DNA of 64,000 bases from an uncultured Prolixibacteraceae bacterium (GTDB taxonomy: Bacteria > Bacteroidota > Bacteroidia > Bacteroidales > Prolixibacteraceae), in the NCBI GenBank assembly GCA_937915865.1, contig CALGIG010000010.1, positions 62,001 through 126,000 of the forward strand, written 5' to 3'. The notes beneath the pieces were generated by a model, which did not search any database, had not been told where the DNA came from, and saw only the letters and a program-made list of their open reading frames with translations. This document shows positions 19,278 to 27,549 of this stretch, one piece after another. The translations under genes and the position numbers were made by a program. Each line of letters begins with the position of its first letter. The stretch's first letter is position 1.

Positions 19278-20267
19278 ATGAGAATTGCTAAATCGATTTT
19301 AAAGGGTTTTCTTGCATTTATTTTGATTGCTGCAATAGTCCTTTGCATACCAAGGGTTTGGTCTGCACTAAACCCCAATCGTCCGCCACTGGGTTATTAT
19401 TTCGAGACACCTACTTATCTTGCACTATTTGTTGGATTAGAAAAACTAATAGACAAAGAACCGGCTGTTCCGGCCTCTGTTCAGGAGATAAAAAATATTG
19501 AATACAAAAATGTAAATGGGAAACCTCTCGAACTTGATATGTACATTCCCAAAAATGTTGTGAAACCTGCACCATTGTTGGTTTTTATTCACGGAGGTGC
19601 CTGGGCTCATGGAAAACGGTCGGACTACCTAACCTACCTGATTCCGTTTGCACAACAGGGTTACATAACAGCAACTGTTTCCTACCGGCTGGTGAAGGAT
19701 AACACAAATACTTATCCTGCTTGTGCCGAAGATATTAGGGATGCTGTTCAATGGTTTTTTCGGAATAGTGAAAAATATGGCTACAATCCCGATAAAATTG
19801 CTTTGATTGGTGGTTCTGCCGGTGGGCATTTGTCTCTTTTAGGCGCTTATGGCTGGCATCCATTTGCTGAGAAACAAGATTCGGTATCTGTGCCGCAACA
19901 CAAAATTAGGGCTGTAGTCGATATTTACGGTCCGTATGATTTTACTACGCCTTATAGCCGGACACACCCTCTGATAACCCGGTTTATTGGCCATTCATTC
20001 GAAGAACGGCCTGATTTGTACCGGGAAGCTTCGCCTATGACTTTTCTGGATAAAAATGACCCGCCAACTTTGATTTTACATGGAACTGCTGATAATTTGG
20101 TTCCCATCAGTCAGTCGGATACTTTAAAAGTACACCTTGATAAGCTTGGAATTCCTAATGTTTATTGCCGTGTTCCGGGCTGGCCACATGCCATGGATAT
20201 TGGTCAGCGGCCCAACGATTATTTCAGAAAACAGATGGGACTTTTCTTCGAGAAATATTTGAAATAA
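19278..20267 (+). CDS. membrane-anchored alpha/beta hydrolase (BD-FAE / esterase-lipase type)
   Basis: 329 residues with an N-terminal membrane segment (FLAFILIAAIVLCIP). An oxyanion-hole HGG motif (FIHGGAW) and the nucleophile elbow GGSAGG (Ser180) are present. HGTADNLVP carries the acid and WPHAMD the His of the triad. This is the family of feruloyl esterases, carboxylesterases and deacetylases. It starts 8 bp after the ceramidase-like gene. It is clearly paralogous to the gene at 32014-33000, sharing the stretch APLLVFIHGG and the downstream GYITATVSYRL. A role in removing acyl groups from a glycan or glycolipid is inferred. Confidence 0.88.
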   Translation: MRIAKSILKGFLAFILIAAIVLCIPRVWSALNPNRPPLGYYFETPTYLALFVGLEKLIDKEPAVPASVQEIKNIEYKNVNGKPLELDMYIPKNVVKPAPLLVFIHGGAWAHGKRSDYLTYLIPFAQQGYITATVSYRLVKDNTNTYPACAEDIRDAVQWFFRNSEKYGYNPDKIALIGGSAGGHLSLLGAYGWHPFAEKQDSVSVPQHKIRAVVDIYGPYDFTTPYSRTHPLITRFIGHSFEERPDLYREASPMTFLDKNDPPTLILHGTADNLVPISQSDTLKVHLDKLGIPNVYCRVPGWPHAMDIGQRPNDYFRKQMGLFFEKYLK

Positions 20268-20300
20268 TAAAGAGAAACATGTATTATGGTAATTGGATTG

Positions 20301-20382
20301 GCTCACCCCAAGCCATCTTTCGGTGTCTTTTCCCCTCTGTCAAGAGAGGGGTAGAGCGAGCATAGCGAGCTCGGGGTGAGTC
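20301..20382. repeat. composite intergenic palindromic repeat
   Basis: Nested inverted repeats: outer GCTCACCCC at 20301-20309 against GGGGTGAG at 20373-20380, an inner CCCCTCT at 20332-20338 against AGAGGGG at 20345-20351, and a palindromic GAGCGAGCATAGCGAGCTC. The fold would be a strong cruciform or RNA hairpin. It resembles REP-like or MITE-like intergenic elements of Bacteroidota. Part of the outer arm recurs near 14507. It separates the esterase from the MFS gene. Confidence 0.6.
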
Positions 20383-20458
20383 ATAAACTCGAAATACAGT
20401 ATTATTTCGTTCCTATTACCTGGTAAATTATAAATAACTAAATCGTAAATAACATTTG

Positions 20459-21703
20459 ATGCAAAACAAGAAATTTTATCCATGGTTAGTGGTAGGGTTG
20501 TTGTGGGTAGTTGCCACGCTCAACTATCTCGACAGGCAAATGCTTTCGACCATGAGACCTTCGATGCAGCAAGACATTGCTGAACTGGCTAAAGCCGAAA
20601 ATTTTGGCCGTTTAATGGCTATTTTCCTTTGGATATATGCGTTTATGAGTCCTATTTCGGGCATTATTGCCGACAGGTTGAACCGTAAATGGTTAATCGT
20701 TGGCAGTTTATTTGTTTGGTCGGGAGTTACTTTGGCTATGGGATATGCAACATCTTTTGGCGAATTATATGTTTTGAGAGCTGTGATGGGCATTAGCGAG
20801 GCTTTTTATATGCCGGCAGGTTTAGCTTTGATTGCCGATTATCATCAGGGGAAAACGCGTTCAATTGCCATCGGTATTCATCTTTCAGGAGTGTATCTAG
20901 GGCAGGCTTTTGGCGGATTTGGAGCCACAATTGCAAGTCTTTCATCCTGGCAATGGACTTTTCATTCGTTTGGATTCATTGGTGTAGCTTATGCCATTGT
21001 ATTAATGCTTTTACTGAGAGAAAAGAAAGGATACGATGTTGGCGCTGTTTCATCAGCTGAATCATCGGGTGGTGGAATTAATCAGGCATGGAAAGGATTG
21101 GGAATTTTGTTCACCAATATTGCCTTCTGGGTTATTTTGTTCAACTTTTCAGCGCCAAGTTTTCCGGGTTGGGCTGTTAAAAACTGGTTGCCAACCTTGT
21201 TTTCCGATGCTTTACATTTAGATATGTCAAAAGCCGGTCCGATAGCTACAATTACAACGGCAATGTCGTCGTTGGTAGGAGTGTTGTTGGGTGGTTATTT
21301 GTCTGACCACTGGGTATTAAAGAATTTGAAAGGGCGAATTTATACAGGCATTGTTGGTATGGCACTAACAATTCCTGCTTTGTTCCTGCTTGGTTATGGA
21401 AGTAGTTTTGAGATGATTCTGCTTGGTGGTGTTTTCTTCGGCTTGGGTTTTGGAATGTTCGATGTGAACAACATGCCAATACTTTGCCAGTTTGTTTCGC
21501 CGCGTTACCGTGCAACAGGCTACGGAATAATGAACCTTGCCGGAATATCTGCGGGAGCTGTTATTACGGCTTTCCTTGGCAAATCGGCTGACGCCGGAAA
21601 TATGCGGCACGATTTTGCTATGCTTTCGGTTGCTGTTGTTGCGGCCATTGCCTTGAACTTGTTTGTTTTGAAACCAAAGACAATCAACAAGACTGAAGAT
21701 TAG
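20459..21703 (+). CDS. MFS transporter, ACS (anion:cation symporter) type
   Basis: 414 residues from the ATG at 20459, just after an in-frame TTG that I reject. Twelve hydrophobic segments are apparent. VATLNYLDRQ at the end of the first helix and the loop-2 motif GIIADRLNRK are typical of the ACS family (hexuronate, glucarate, galactonate and related carriers). It is the last gene of the left operon and would import a mono- or disaccharide, perhaps an acidic sugar, across the inner membrane after periplasmic digestion. It is followed by a clear intrinsic terminator. Confidence 0.92.
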   Translation: MQNKKFYPWLVVGLLWVVATLNYLDRQMLSTMRPSMQQDIAELAKAENFGRLMAIFLWIYAFMSPISGIIADRLNRKWLIVGSLFVWSGVTLAMGYATSFGELYVLRAVMGISEAFYMPAGLALIADYHQGKTRSIAIGIHLSGVYLGQAFGGFGATIASLSSWQWTFHSFGFIGVAYAIVLMLLLREKKGYDVGAVSSAESSGGGINQAWKGLGILFTNIAFWVILFNFSAPSFPGWAVKNWLPTLFSDALHLDMSKAGPIATITTAMSSLVGVLLGGYLSDHWVLKNLKGRIYTGIVGMALTIPALFLLGYGSSFEMILLGGVFFGLGFGMFDVNNMPILCQFVSPRYRATGYGIMNLAGISAGAVITAFLGKSADAGNMRHDFAMLSVAVVAAIALNLFVLKPKTINKTED

Positions 21704-21730
21704 AAGATTCGGATAATCACGTTTTACATA

Positions 21731-21774
21731 GCCCCCAATGAGAAGTTTAAGCTTTTTGTTGGGGGTAATTTTTT
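21731..21774 (+). terminator. intrinsic terminator after the MFS gene
   Basis: CCCCCAA at 21732-21738 pairs with TTGGGGG at 21759-21765 with inner AAGC/GCTT pairing, followed at once by TAATTTTTT. It lies 28 bp after the MFS stop and probably ends the left plus-strand operon. Confidence 0.75.
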
Positions 21775-21922
21775 ATCCGGATTAAGAGTTTTAATGGTAT
21801 TTAACGTTATGATCTCGTTGTCCAATTTTTTTGAATTAGTTTTTAATTCAATAGCTGCTTTCTTTCATAAAATCAGAAGGTCTATATGCTTATAGAAGAT
21901 ATTCGGAAAGAGAAAACGTGCG

Positions 21923-22084
21923 ATGACAAACGAAGAGGCTGAGTACTTTTTGCTTGAAGATTATATGGCTATGATGAACATTACAAATATAGAAAGACGT
22001 AAAGATATGTTTACTGGCAAATTAATAAACGGAATTATCGGGTTAATGGTTTCTGAAGCTCATATTAAACTCCAGACGATTTGA
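21923..22084 (+). CDS. doubtful 53-residue small ORF running into repeat copy 1
   Basis: An ATG at 21923 opens 53 codons (MTNEEAEYFLLEDY...), ending at TGA 22082-22084. The first 35 codons lie outside the 282-bp repeat and the rest within it. I recognise no family, and no ribosome binding site stands out. A remnant of an interrupted gene is as likely as a working one. Another frame just upstream starts MLIEDIRKEK and stops soon, which also suggests decay. Confidence 0.2.
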   Translation: MTNEEAEYFLLEDYMAMMNITNIERRKDMFTGKLINGIIGLMVSEAHIKLQTI

Positions 22085-22309
22085 GATTAAAAAACAGAAG
22101 GGTTTGAATTTGAATAACCGTCGGTTTTTACCGTCGGCAATGCGCCAGGTGAAAAGAGAGCCCTGAAAGGGCTCAACAGGTTCATATTAAACCATTTCAG
22201 AACTCCTGATTATTGCTCGCATTGTCGCCGCACTTCGTATGGGCTTAATCAAGTTTAGCCACTGGGTGGCTGTACGACTTTTATAAGATGCTCAATCCGA
22301 TTAGCGATT
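22028..22309 (+). repeat. 282-bp direct repeat, copy 1
   Basis: Starts AACGGAATTATCGGGTTA and ends GATTAGCGATT. It matches copy 2 over exactly the same length with scattered substitutions and no net length change. Inside are GAGCCCTGAAAGGGCTC (a perfect short hairpin), GGGTTTGAATTTGAATAACCG and GCCACTGGGTGGC. The palindromic layout is like intergenic repeat elements scattered through Bacteroidota genomes. I see no coding potential I believe. Confidence 0.8.
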
Positions 22310-22356
22310 CAAGAAATGGGCCGAAAAAGAATAGGCGTGAATTGTTGTAAAGATAT

Positions 22357-22426
22357 GCGTATATCTCAAAAGAGATATACGTATAACTCAAATGAGATAT
22401 ACGCATAACTCTTTTGAGTTATACGT
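22357..22426. repeat. run of three tandem near-palindromes
   Basis: Three consecutive small hairpins with about 24-26 bp period, each of the form GTATA(T/A)CTC, four loop bases, GAG(A/T)TATACG. The loops differ (AAAA, AAAT, TTTT) while the stems are kept. They lie between the two 282-bp repeats. There are no spacers of the length needed for a CRISPR array. It may be a protein-binding operator array or a repeat that grew by slippage. Confidence 0.65.
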
Positions 22427-22505
22427 GAGTTATTTTACAACTTATGATAATCTGGTTTTCAAAATAGTTTTTGAAACAGAAAATGATGGGGCAAAAACAA
22501 AAAAG

Positions 22506-22787
22506 AACGGAATTATCGGGTTATTGGTTCCTGGAGCTTATATCAAAATGCAGACGATTTGAGATTAAAAACCCGAAGGGTTTGAATTTGAATAACCGTT
22601 GGGTTCTACCGACGGCAATACGCCAGATGAAAAGAGAGCCCTGCAAGGGCTCAACAGGTTCATATTGAACCCTTGCAGGGCTCCTGCTTATTGCTCGCAT
22701 TATCCCCGCACTTCGTACGGGCTTATTCAAGTTTAGCCACTGGGTGGCTGTACTACTTTTATAAGATGCTCAATCTGATTAGCGATT
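22506..22787 (+). repeat. 282-bp direct repeat, copy 2
   Basis: Second copy, 196 bp after the first. It contains a long stem at 22636-22683 where 19-base arms beginning GAGCCCTGCAAGGG pair with one mismatch. The copy ends 202 bp before the start of the large STAND gene. The two copies bracket the hairpin run and mark the left edge of the inserted island. Confidence 0.8.
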
Positions 22788-22989
22788 AAACCGTATAACC
22801 GATAGTTCCGTTAATAAATCAGTAAGTGTTGTATTTTTTAGAAGTGTGATAGTTTCATCTGAAATTTTGTTAAAAAATTTTTTCTCTAATCCTCTTGTAA
22901 TTAATATTCTTGGTATTAACCCACTATAAGTTCATTATGATTTTTTACTTTTATCAATAGAATAAAACCAAAGGTCGTATTAAACTTTT

Positions 22990-25900
22990 ATGAATATTAA
23001 TTGGAACAATATCGCCGCTATAGAAGGGCAGAGAGAAGGTTTTGAAGAATTAGTATGCCAACTGGCACGAAAAGAGACAATTCCTAATGCAAAGAGCTTT
23101 ACAAGAATAGGCAAACCAGACGGTGGAAAAGAATGCTTTTGGGAATTGAATGACGGAAAAATTTATTGTTGGCAAGCCAAATATTTTAACAGAAGTTTAA
23201 AGACCTCTGAATGGTCACAAGTTGAGGAATCAACGAAGAATGCAATAGATAATCATCCTACACTTGCTAAATATTATGTAGCTATCCCAGTTGATAGACC
23301 AGACGGAAAAGCGCGTGGTAAATCGATGCTTCAGAAATGGAATGAATTTGTAGAAAACTGGAAAGCTTATGCTTTAAAGAAAGGAATGAATGTTTCCTTC
23401 GAATATTGGGGAAAACATGAGCTTGAATACAGACTTAGCAAGCGGGAAAATGAAGGGATGCTTTACTATTTTTTTAACCAAGAAGAATTTTCTGATGATT
23501 GGTTTAAAAGAAAAAATCAAGAAAGTATTGACGCACTTGGTGGAAGATATACTCCAGAATTAAACTTTGAATTACCCTTTATTCTTCAATTTGATGGTCT
23601 TGAGAGAGGTGACAGGTTCGTTCAACAAATAGATAGTGAATATGGTGAATTGTTGGATAAGCATCGAAAAATTGATATCAAAATTCAAAATGAGGATATA
23701 AAAAAAGAGAGTCAAAAATTATCAGATTCTATTGAAAAATTCCGAATTGAATATGAATCTCTTACATTGAAAGGAACTGAAATTATCTCATTTGATATAG
23801 TAAAGCAATTGTTATTAACGTCTAAAGAATCCGCAGATAAGATAGAAGGTATTGTTTGGCGATTAAGCGAAGAAAAAAAAGCGGAATCCAGAGGACAGAA
23901 AATAGATAATTATTTTCGACCTTATAGCAATGAACTAAATTCTACTAACCAATTTTCACATGCCGTAGACAAATTCATCAACTATTTGAATTCTGTTGTA
24001 TGTCAAACCGCAAATAATCCGATATTAATTTTGCTTGGACCGGCAGGACAAGGTAAATCGCACTCTTTGGCAGACTTCGTACATGAAAGAGAGAAGCGGG
24101 GCAAAAATAGTCTATTGCTGTTAGGTGAAAACTTCGTCACGGAGGAACAACCTTGGACTCAGATATTAAACAATCAACTTCGGTTTAATTATAATGAAGG
24201 AGTTTTCTTAGGGGCTTTGAATGCTATGGGAGAAAACAAGCAGAGTCGAATCCTATTAGTTATTGACGCCATTAATGAAGGTACTGGACGAAGAATATGG
24301 CCTAAACGATTACGTCCTTTTATTCGTTTTTTCGAGCCTTATCCTTGGATAGGACTTGTTTTAAGCATTAGAACTCCATATGATAAAATAATTGCACCTG
24401 AAGATTCTATCGATAAGGAGGTTGCATCCAGAATAATGCATCCAGGTTTTGAGGGAGTTGAATACCATGCATCTTACCATTTCTTTAAACATTATAAAAT
24501 AACGCCGCCTAGTTCGCCAATGCTCCACCCAGAGTTTCAGAATCCTTTGTTTTTGAAACTCTTTTGTTTGGGATTGGGAAAAAGAGGTCTTTCTCACGTT
24601 CCGCAAGGGTATGAAGGAATAACTATGATTATAAGGTATTTTCTTGAAAGTGTAGAAGAAAAGCTTTCGCAACCAGATGAACTTGATTATGATATCAGAC
24701 TTAAGTTGATGCAAAAATCTGTCGATGAAATATTAGTTAAAATACTTGAATCGAATTCTGACCATATCACTTACGAAACAGGTGATGAAATTGTAAGTTT
24801 ACAATTTCATGGCAAATGTGGTAGCCGTGACACGCAGTACTTAAAACGAATAATCTCAGAGAATGTATTAAATGAAAACCTGTATTGGCGAAGAGAAAAC
24901 GATTACTATTATGGGATTAACTTCGCCTATCAGCGATTTCAAGATCATTTAATGGTATCAGCACTATTGGATAAATATTTAGATGAATTCAATCCCGAAG
25001 AATCATTCAAAAAGGGCGTCTTACGTGAAATTGTCGAAAATCGTTATGGAAGGTATTACAATCAAAATCTTATTGAAGCATTATCCGTTCAAATTCCAGA
25101 AAGAATAGGGAAAGAACTTTATGAAATTGCACCTTTTGTTGCTCATGAAGAATCAATAGCCTATGCATTTATCGACGGCTTAACATGGAGAAGATTAGAT
25201 ACCATTGGTGAAAACTCTCGGAATTTCGTTAATGATGTATTGGGTAAAGATGAAGAATTGTTTTTTCATTTTTTAGATACTTCTATGTCATTGGCAATGC
25301 GCCCCGAATTTTATTTTAATGCTGATAGATTGCATAACATGCTTTGGCACATGTCACTTCCCGAAAGAGATGCTTGGTGGACTACATGGCTGCAAGATAA
25401 ATATGGAGAAGAAAGTCAACCTAATTCCGTAAAGCGATTGATTGATTGGGCTTGGGATGAATCTATTGAAAAAAGTGAGAGTGAGGAATCAATAAGGCTT
25501 GCTTCGATCTTGTTAAGCTGGTTCCTTGTTAGCAGTAACCGATATTTAAGAGATTGTGCGTCAAACGCTATGGTGTGTTTGCTACAAGATAGAATACCTG
25601 TGTTAATTCAGATTTTAACACAGTTTGAAAATGTTAATGACCCTTATATTTACGAAAGACTATTTGCTGTCTCTTACGGTTGTGCCTTGAGAACTAATGA
25701 TAGAACAGGCGTTGCTGAGCTAAGTCAATATATTTATGATCAAATTTTTACGAAAGAAAAAGTCTATACGCATATTCTGCTTCGTGATTATGCTCGGGGA
25801 GTGATTGAATATGCAATTCATTTAAAATTGGATATTCAAGTTGATATGAAGAAGGTCAGACCTCCATATAAAAGTGATTTGCCTGATTCTTACCCAACAA

Positions 25901-27255
25901 TCAAGGATATTGATAAAAGATATGATCCGAAAGGTAAAGATGGAAATTATGGCGGGAAAAAATGGGGGGCTACCGCTATACTTAGTTCAATGACAACTGA
26001 ATATGGACGCAAAACCGGTGGATATGGTGATTTTGGTCGTTATACGTTTCAAAGTGCGTTAAAAAACTGGAATGTTAATTACGACAAGCTTAGCAATCTG
26101 GCTGTTCAGAAAATATTTGAGCTTGGCTATGATCCCGAAGTATTCAGTGATTTTGATTCACGTCAAGGCTCCGGGAGGGGAAATGGTCATTTGGAAAGAA
26201 TCGGTAAAAAATATCAATGGATAGTCTTTTATGAGATATTGGCCATAGTTGCAGATAATTTTGACATGCCCGATGAATCTGATTGGGGAAATAAGAAGAA
26301 ACTAATGCCATATGATGGACCTTGGGCACCCTATGTTCGGGATTACGACCCTACGATGCTTATCAACAAAACATTTGAGGATAGCACCATTGATAATTTT
26401 AAGACGCCATGGTGGTTGAACTTGCCATACAGTAATTGGACTGATGGCGCAGAGGAATGGATGAAGAGCAAAGACTTTCCTAAAGTATGGGACTATTTAG
26501 TGGTCACGGATAATAATGGAAAGGAATGGATAAATCTCGACATACATCCGGATTGGGTAGAACCTATAAAAAGAGGAGAAGATAAGTGGAGAACTTCGAA
26601 AAGACGGATTTGGGAAGATATAAGTTCATTACTGGTAAATTCAGACACATTAAAAAAAATGATTCAAATACATTCTTCCAAATCCTCAAAAAAAAGGTGG
26701 CTGTGGTCAATAGAGTCTCATAGTCGTTATGAACTCTTTAGTAGAGAGTATCTTTGGTCTCCTGTCTGGTCCTTTTTCGAAACGAATCAGTATTATGGAG
26801 GGGAAGCATTGCCTATAGAATTAGAAGACCCACACACAAGAAAGATATTCGGACAAGGGCATAAAACAACATCTTATTTTATGTGGGAGGAAGAGTTTGA
26901 TTGTTCTAAAGAGGATAAAATCATTTATTTAAAGCCTTCTTCCTCGATTTCATTCGATTTGAAAGCGTGTAGAAAGGAGGGACAGTACCAAAATGAAGAA
27001 GGAGAGCTTGTTTGTTTCGACCCCAGTGTTTATGAAAAAGGGCCTTCTTGTCTTTTAGTACGTAAAGATTATTTACTAAAAATTTTAAGAAAAACCGGCC
27101 TCAACTTGGTCTGGATTATAGAAGGAGAAAAGCAAATACTTGAAGGACATACGCGACCAAATATTAATTTTGCACACACATTATCAGGAATATACTACAT
27201 GGATAATGAAGGTAATTTTAATAGTGATGTTATTACCTCGATTCACAAATATTAA
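22990..27255 (+). CDS. putative Avs-like defence protein: PD-(D/E)XK nuclease-like N-terminus and STAND P-loop NTPase
   Basis: 1421 residues, no signal peptide, predicted cytoplasmic. Residues about 1-130 look like an Mrr/PD-(D/E)XK nuclease: an opening helix with FEELVCQLA, then Asp44 in KPDGGKE and the catalytic-type Gln62-Ala-Lys64 in WQAKYF. A central NTPase has Walker A GPAGQGKS (350-357) and a Walker B-like strand RILLVIDAINEG (Asp426, Glu430). The remaining 900 residues are mostly helical in the first part and end in an unassigned region. This order (nuclease, STAND NTPase, large sensor) is that of Avs anti-phage proteins, in which the C-terminal part senses a phage protein and the N-terminal nuclease kills or cleaves DNA. 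It stands alone between repeats in an otherwise metabolic region and looks richer in A. Defence function is inferred; it could be another STAND-type NTPase. Confidence 0.75.
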   Translation: MNINWNNIAAIEGQREGFEELVCQLARKETIPNAKSFTRIGKPDGGKECFWELNDGKIYCWQAKYFNRSLKTSEWSQVEESTKNAIDNHPTLAKYYVAIPVDRPDGKARGKSMLQKWNEFVENWKAYALKKGMNVSFEYWGKHELEYRLSKRENEGMLYYFFNQEEFSDDWFKRKNQESIDALGGRYTPELNFELPFILQFDGLERGDRFVQQIDSEYGELLDKHRKIDIKIQNEDIKKESQKLSDSIEKFRIEYESLTLKGTEIISFDIVKQLLLTSKESADKIEGIVWRLSEEKKAESRGQKIDNYFRPYSNELNSTNQFSHAVDKFINYLNSVVCQTANNPILILLGPAGQGKSHSLADFVHEREKRGKNSLLLLGENFVTEEQPWTQILNNQLRFNYNEGVFLGALNAMGENKQSRILLVIDAINEGTGRRIWPKRLRPFIRFFEPYPWIGLVLSIRTPYDKIIAPEDSIDKEVASRIMHPGFEGVEYHASYHFFKHYKITPPSSPMLHPEFQNPLFLKLFCLGLGKRGLSHVPQGYEGITMIIRYFLESVEEKLSQPDELDYDIRLKLMQKSVDEILVKILESNSDHITYETGDEIVSLQFHGKCGSRDTQYLKRIISENVLNENLYWRRENDYYYGINFAYQRFQDHLMVSALLDKYLDEFNPEESFKKGVLREIVENRYGRYYNQNLIEALSVQIPERIGKELYEIAPFVAHEESIAYAFIDGLTWRRLDTIGENSRNFVNDVLGKDEELFFHFLDTSMSLAMRPEFYFNADRLHNMLWHMSLPERDAWWTTWLQDKYGEESQPNSVKRLIDWAWDESIEKSESEESIRLASILLSWFLVSSNRYLRDCASNAMVCLLQDRIPVLIQILTQFENVNDPYIYERLFAVSYGCALRTNDRTGVAELSQYIYDQIFTKEKVYTHILLRDYARGVIEYAIHLKLDIQVDMKKVRPPYKSDLPDSYPTIKDIDKRYDPKGKDGNYGGKKWGATAILSSMTTEYGRKTGGYGDFGRYTFQSALKNWNVNYDKLSNLAVQKIFELGYDPEVFSDFDSRQGSGRGNGHLERIGKKYQWIVFYEILAIVADNFDMPDESDWGNKKKLMPYDGPWAPYVRDYDPTMLINKTFEDSTIDNFKTPWWLNLPYSNWTDGAEEWMKSKDFPKVWDYLVVTDNNGKEWINLDIHPDWVEPIKRGEDKWRTSKRRIWEDISSLLVNSDTLKKMIQIHSSKSSKKRWLWSIESHSRYELFSREYLWSPVWSFFETNQYYGGEALPIELEDPHTRKIFGQGHKTTSYFMWEEEFDCSKEDKIIYLKPSSSISFDLKACRKEGQYQNEEGELVCFDPSVYEKGPSCLLVRKDYLLKILRKTGLNLVWIIEGEKQILEGHTRPNINFAHTLSGIYYMDNEGNFNSDVITSIHKY

Positions 27256-27549
27256 AAAAAACAGGAGATTATTTTATTTTTATTTAAAATAAAAAACAGA
27301 AGTATGAAGACAAATTGATAAAGTTCTCCCTACTGGAGACAAACTACATCTCTTGTATTTGGCATCTGTCATTATTTATCAAATGCCTTGGCTGGGAGGA
27401 AGATGTTGTTTGCGAACAGAAACAATGTTGAAATGTATAATTTATGTAAACTGATCCACTTTTTTGCAGTGGCCTAAAAGAGAAGCTAAAAAGGGCCAGC
27501 CTCTTAACGAAACTGACCCTGGGTTAAAAATCGGTATAATCGAACACGT
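27256..27549. other. intergenic stretch between the convergent STAND and ceramidase-like genes
   Basis: The first 50 bases after the STAND stop are AT-rich, with a weak TTTTTATTT/AAATAAAAA pairing that might end that transcript. The right part holds the minus-strand terminator described separately. I see no gene and no repeat matching those on the left flank. Confidence 0.4.
27488..27520 (-). terminator. intrinsic terminator of the minus-strand operon
   Basis: Read on the minus strand, AGGGTCAG pairs with CTGGCCCT (one G-U pair) and is followed by TTTTT. It lies 30 bp beyond the stop of the ceramidase-like gene that begins the block, so it would end the long minus-strand operon. Confidence 0.65.

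Noticed and set aside
20456..20458. TTG start one codon before the MFS ATG
   Set aside because: ATG immediately follows, and no feature favours the TTG.
22357..22426. CRISPR array
   Set aside because: The units are contiguous hairpins without unique spacers, and no cas genes are present.
22471..22730. 65- to 69-codon open frames on both strands within repeat copy 2
   Set aside because: They lie almost wholly inside the 282-bp palindromic repeat, and copy 1 does not keep the same frames open.
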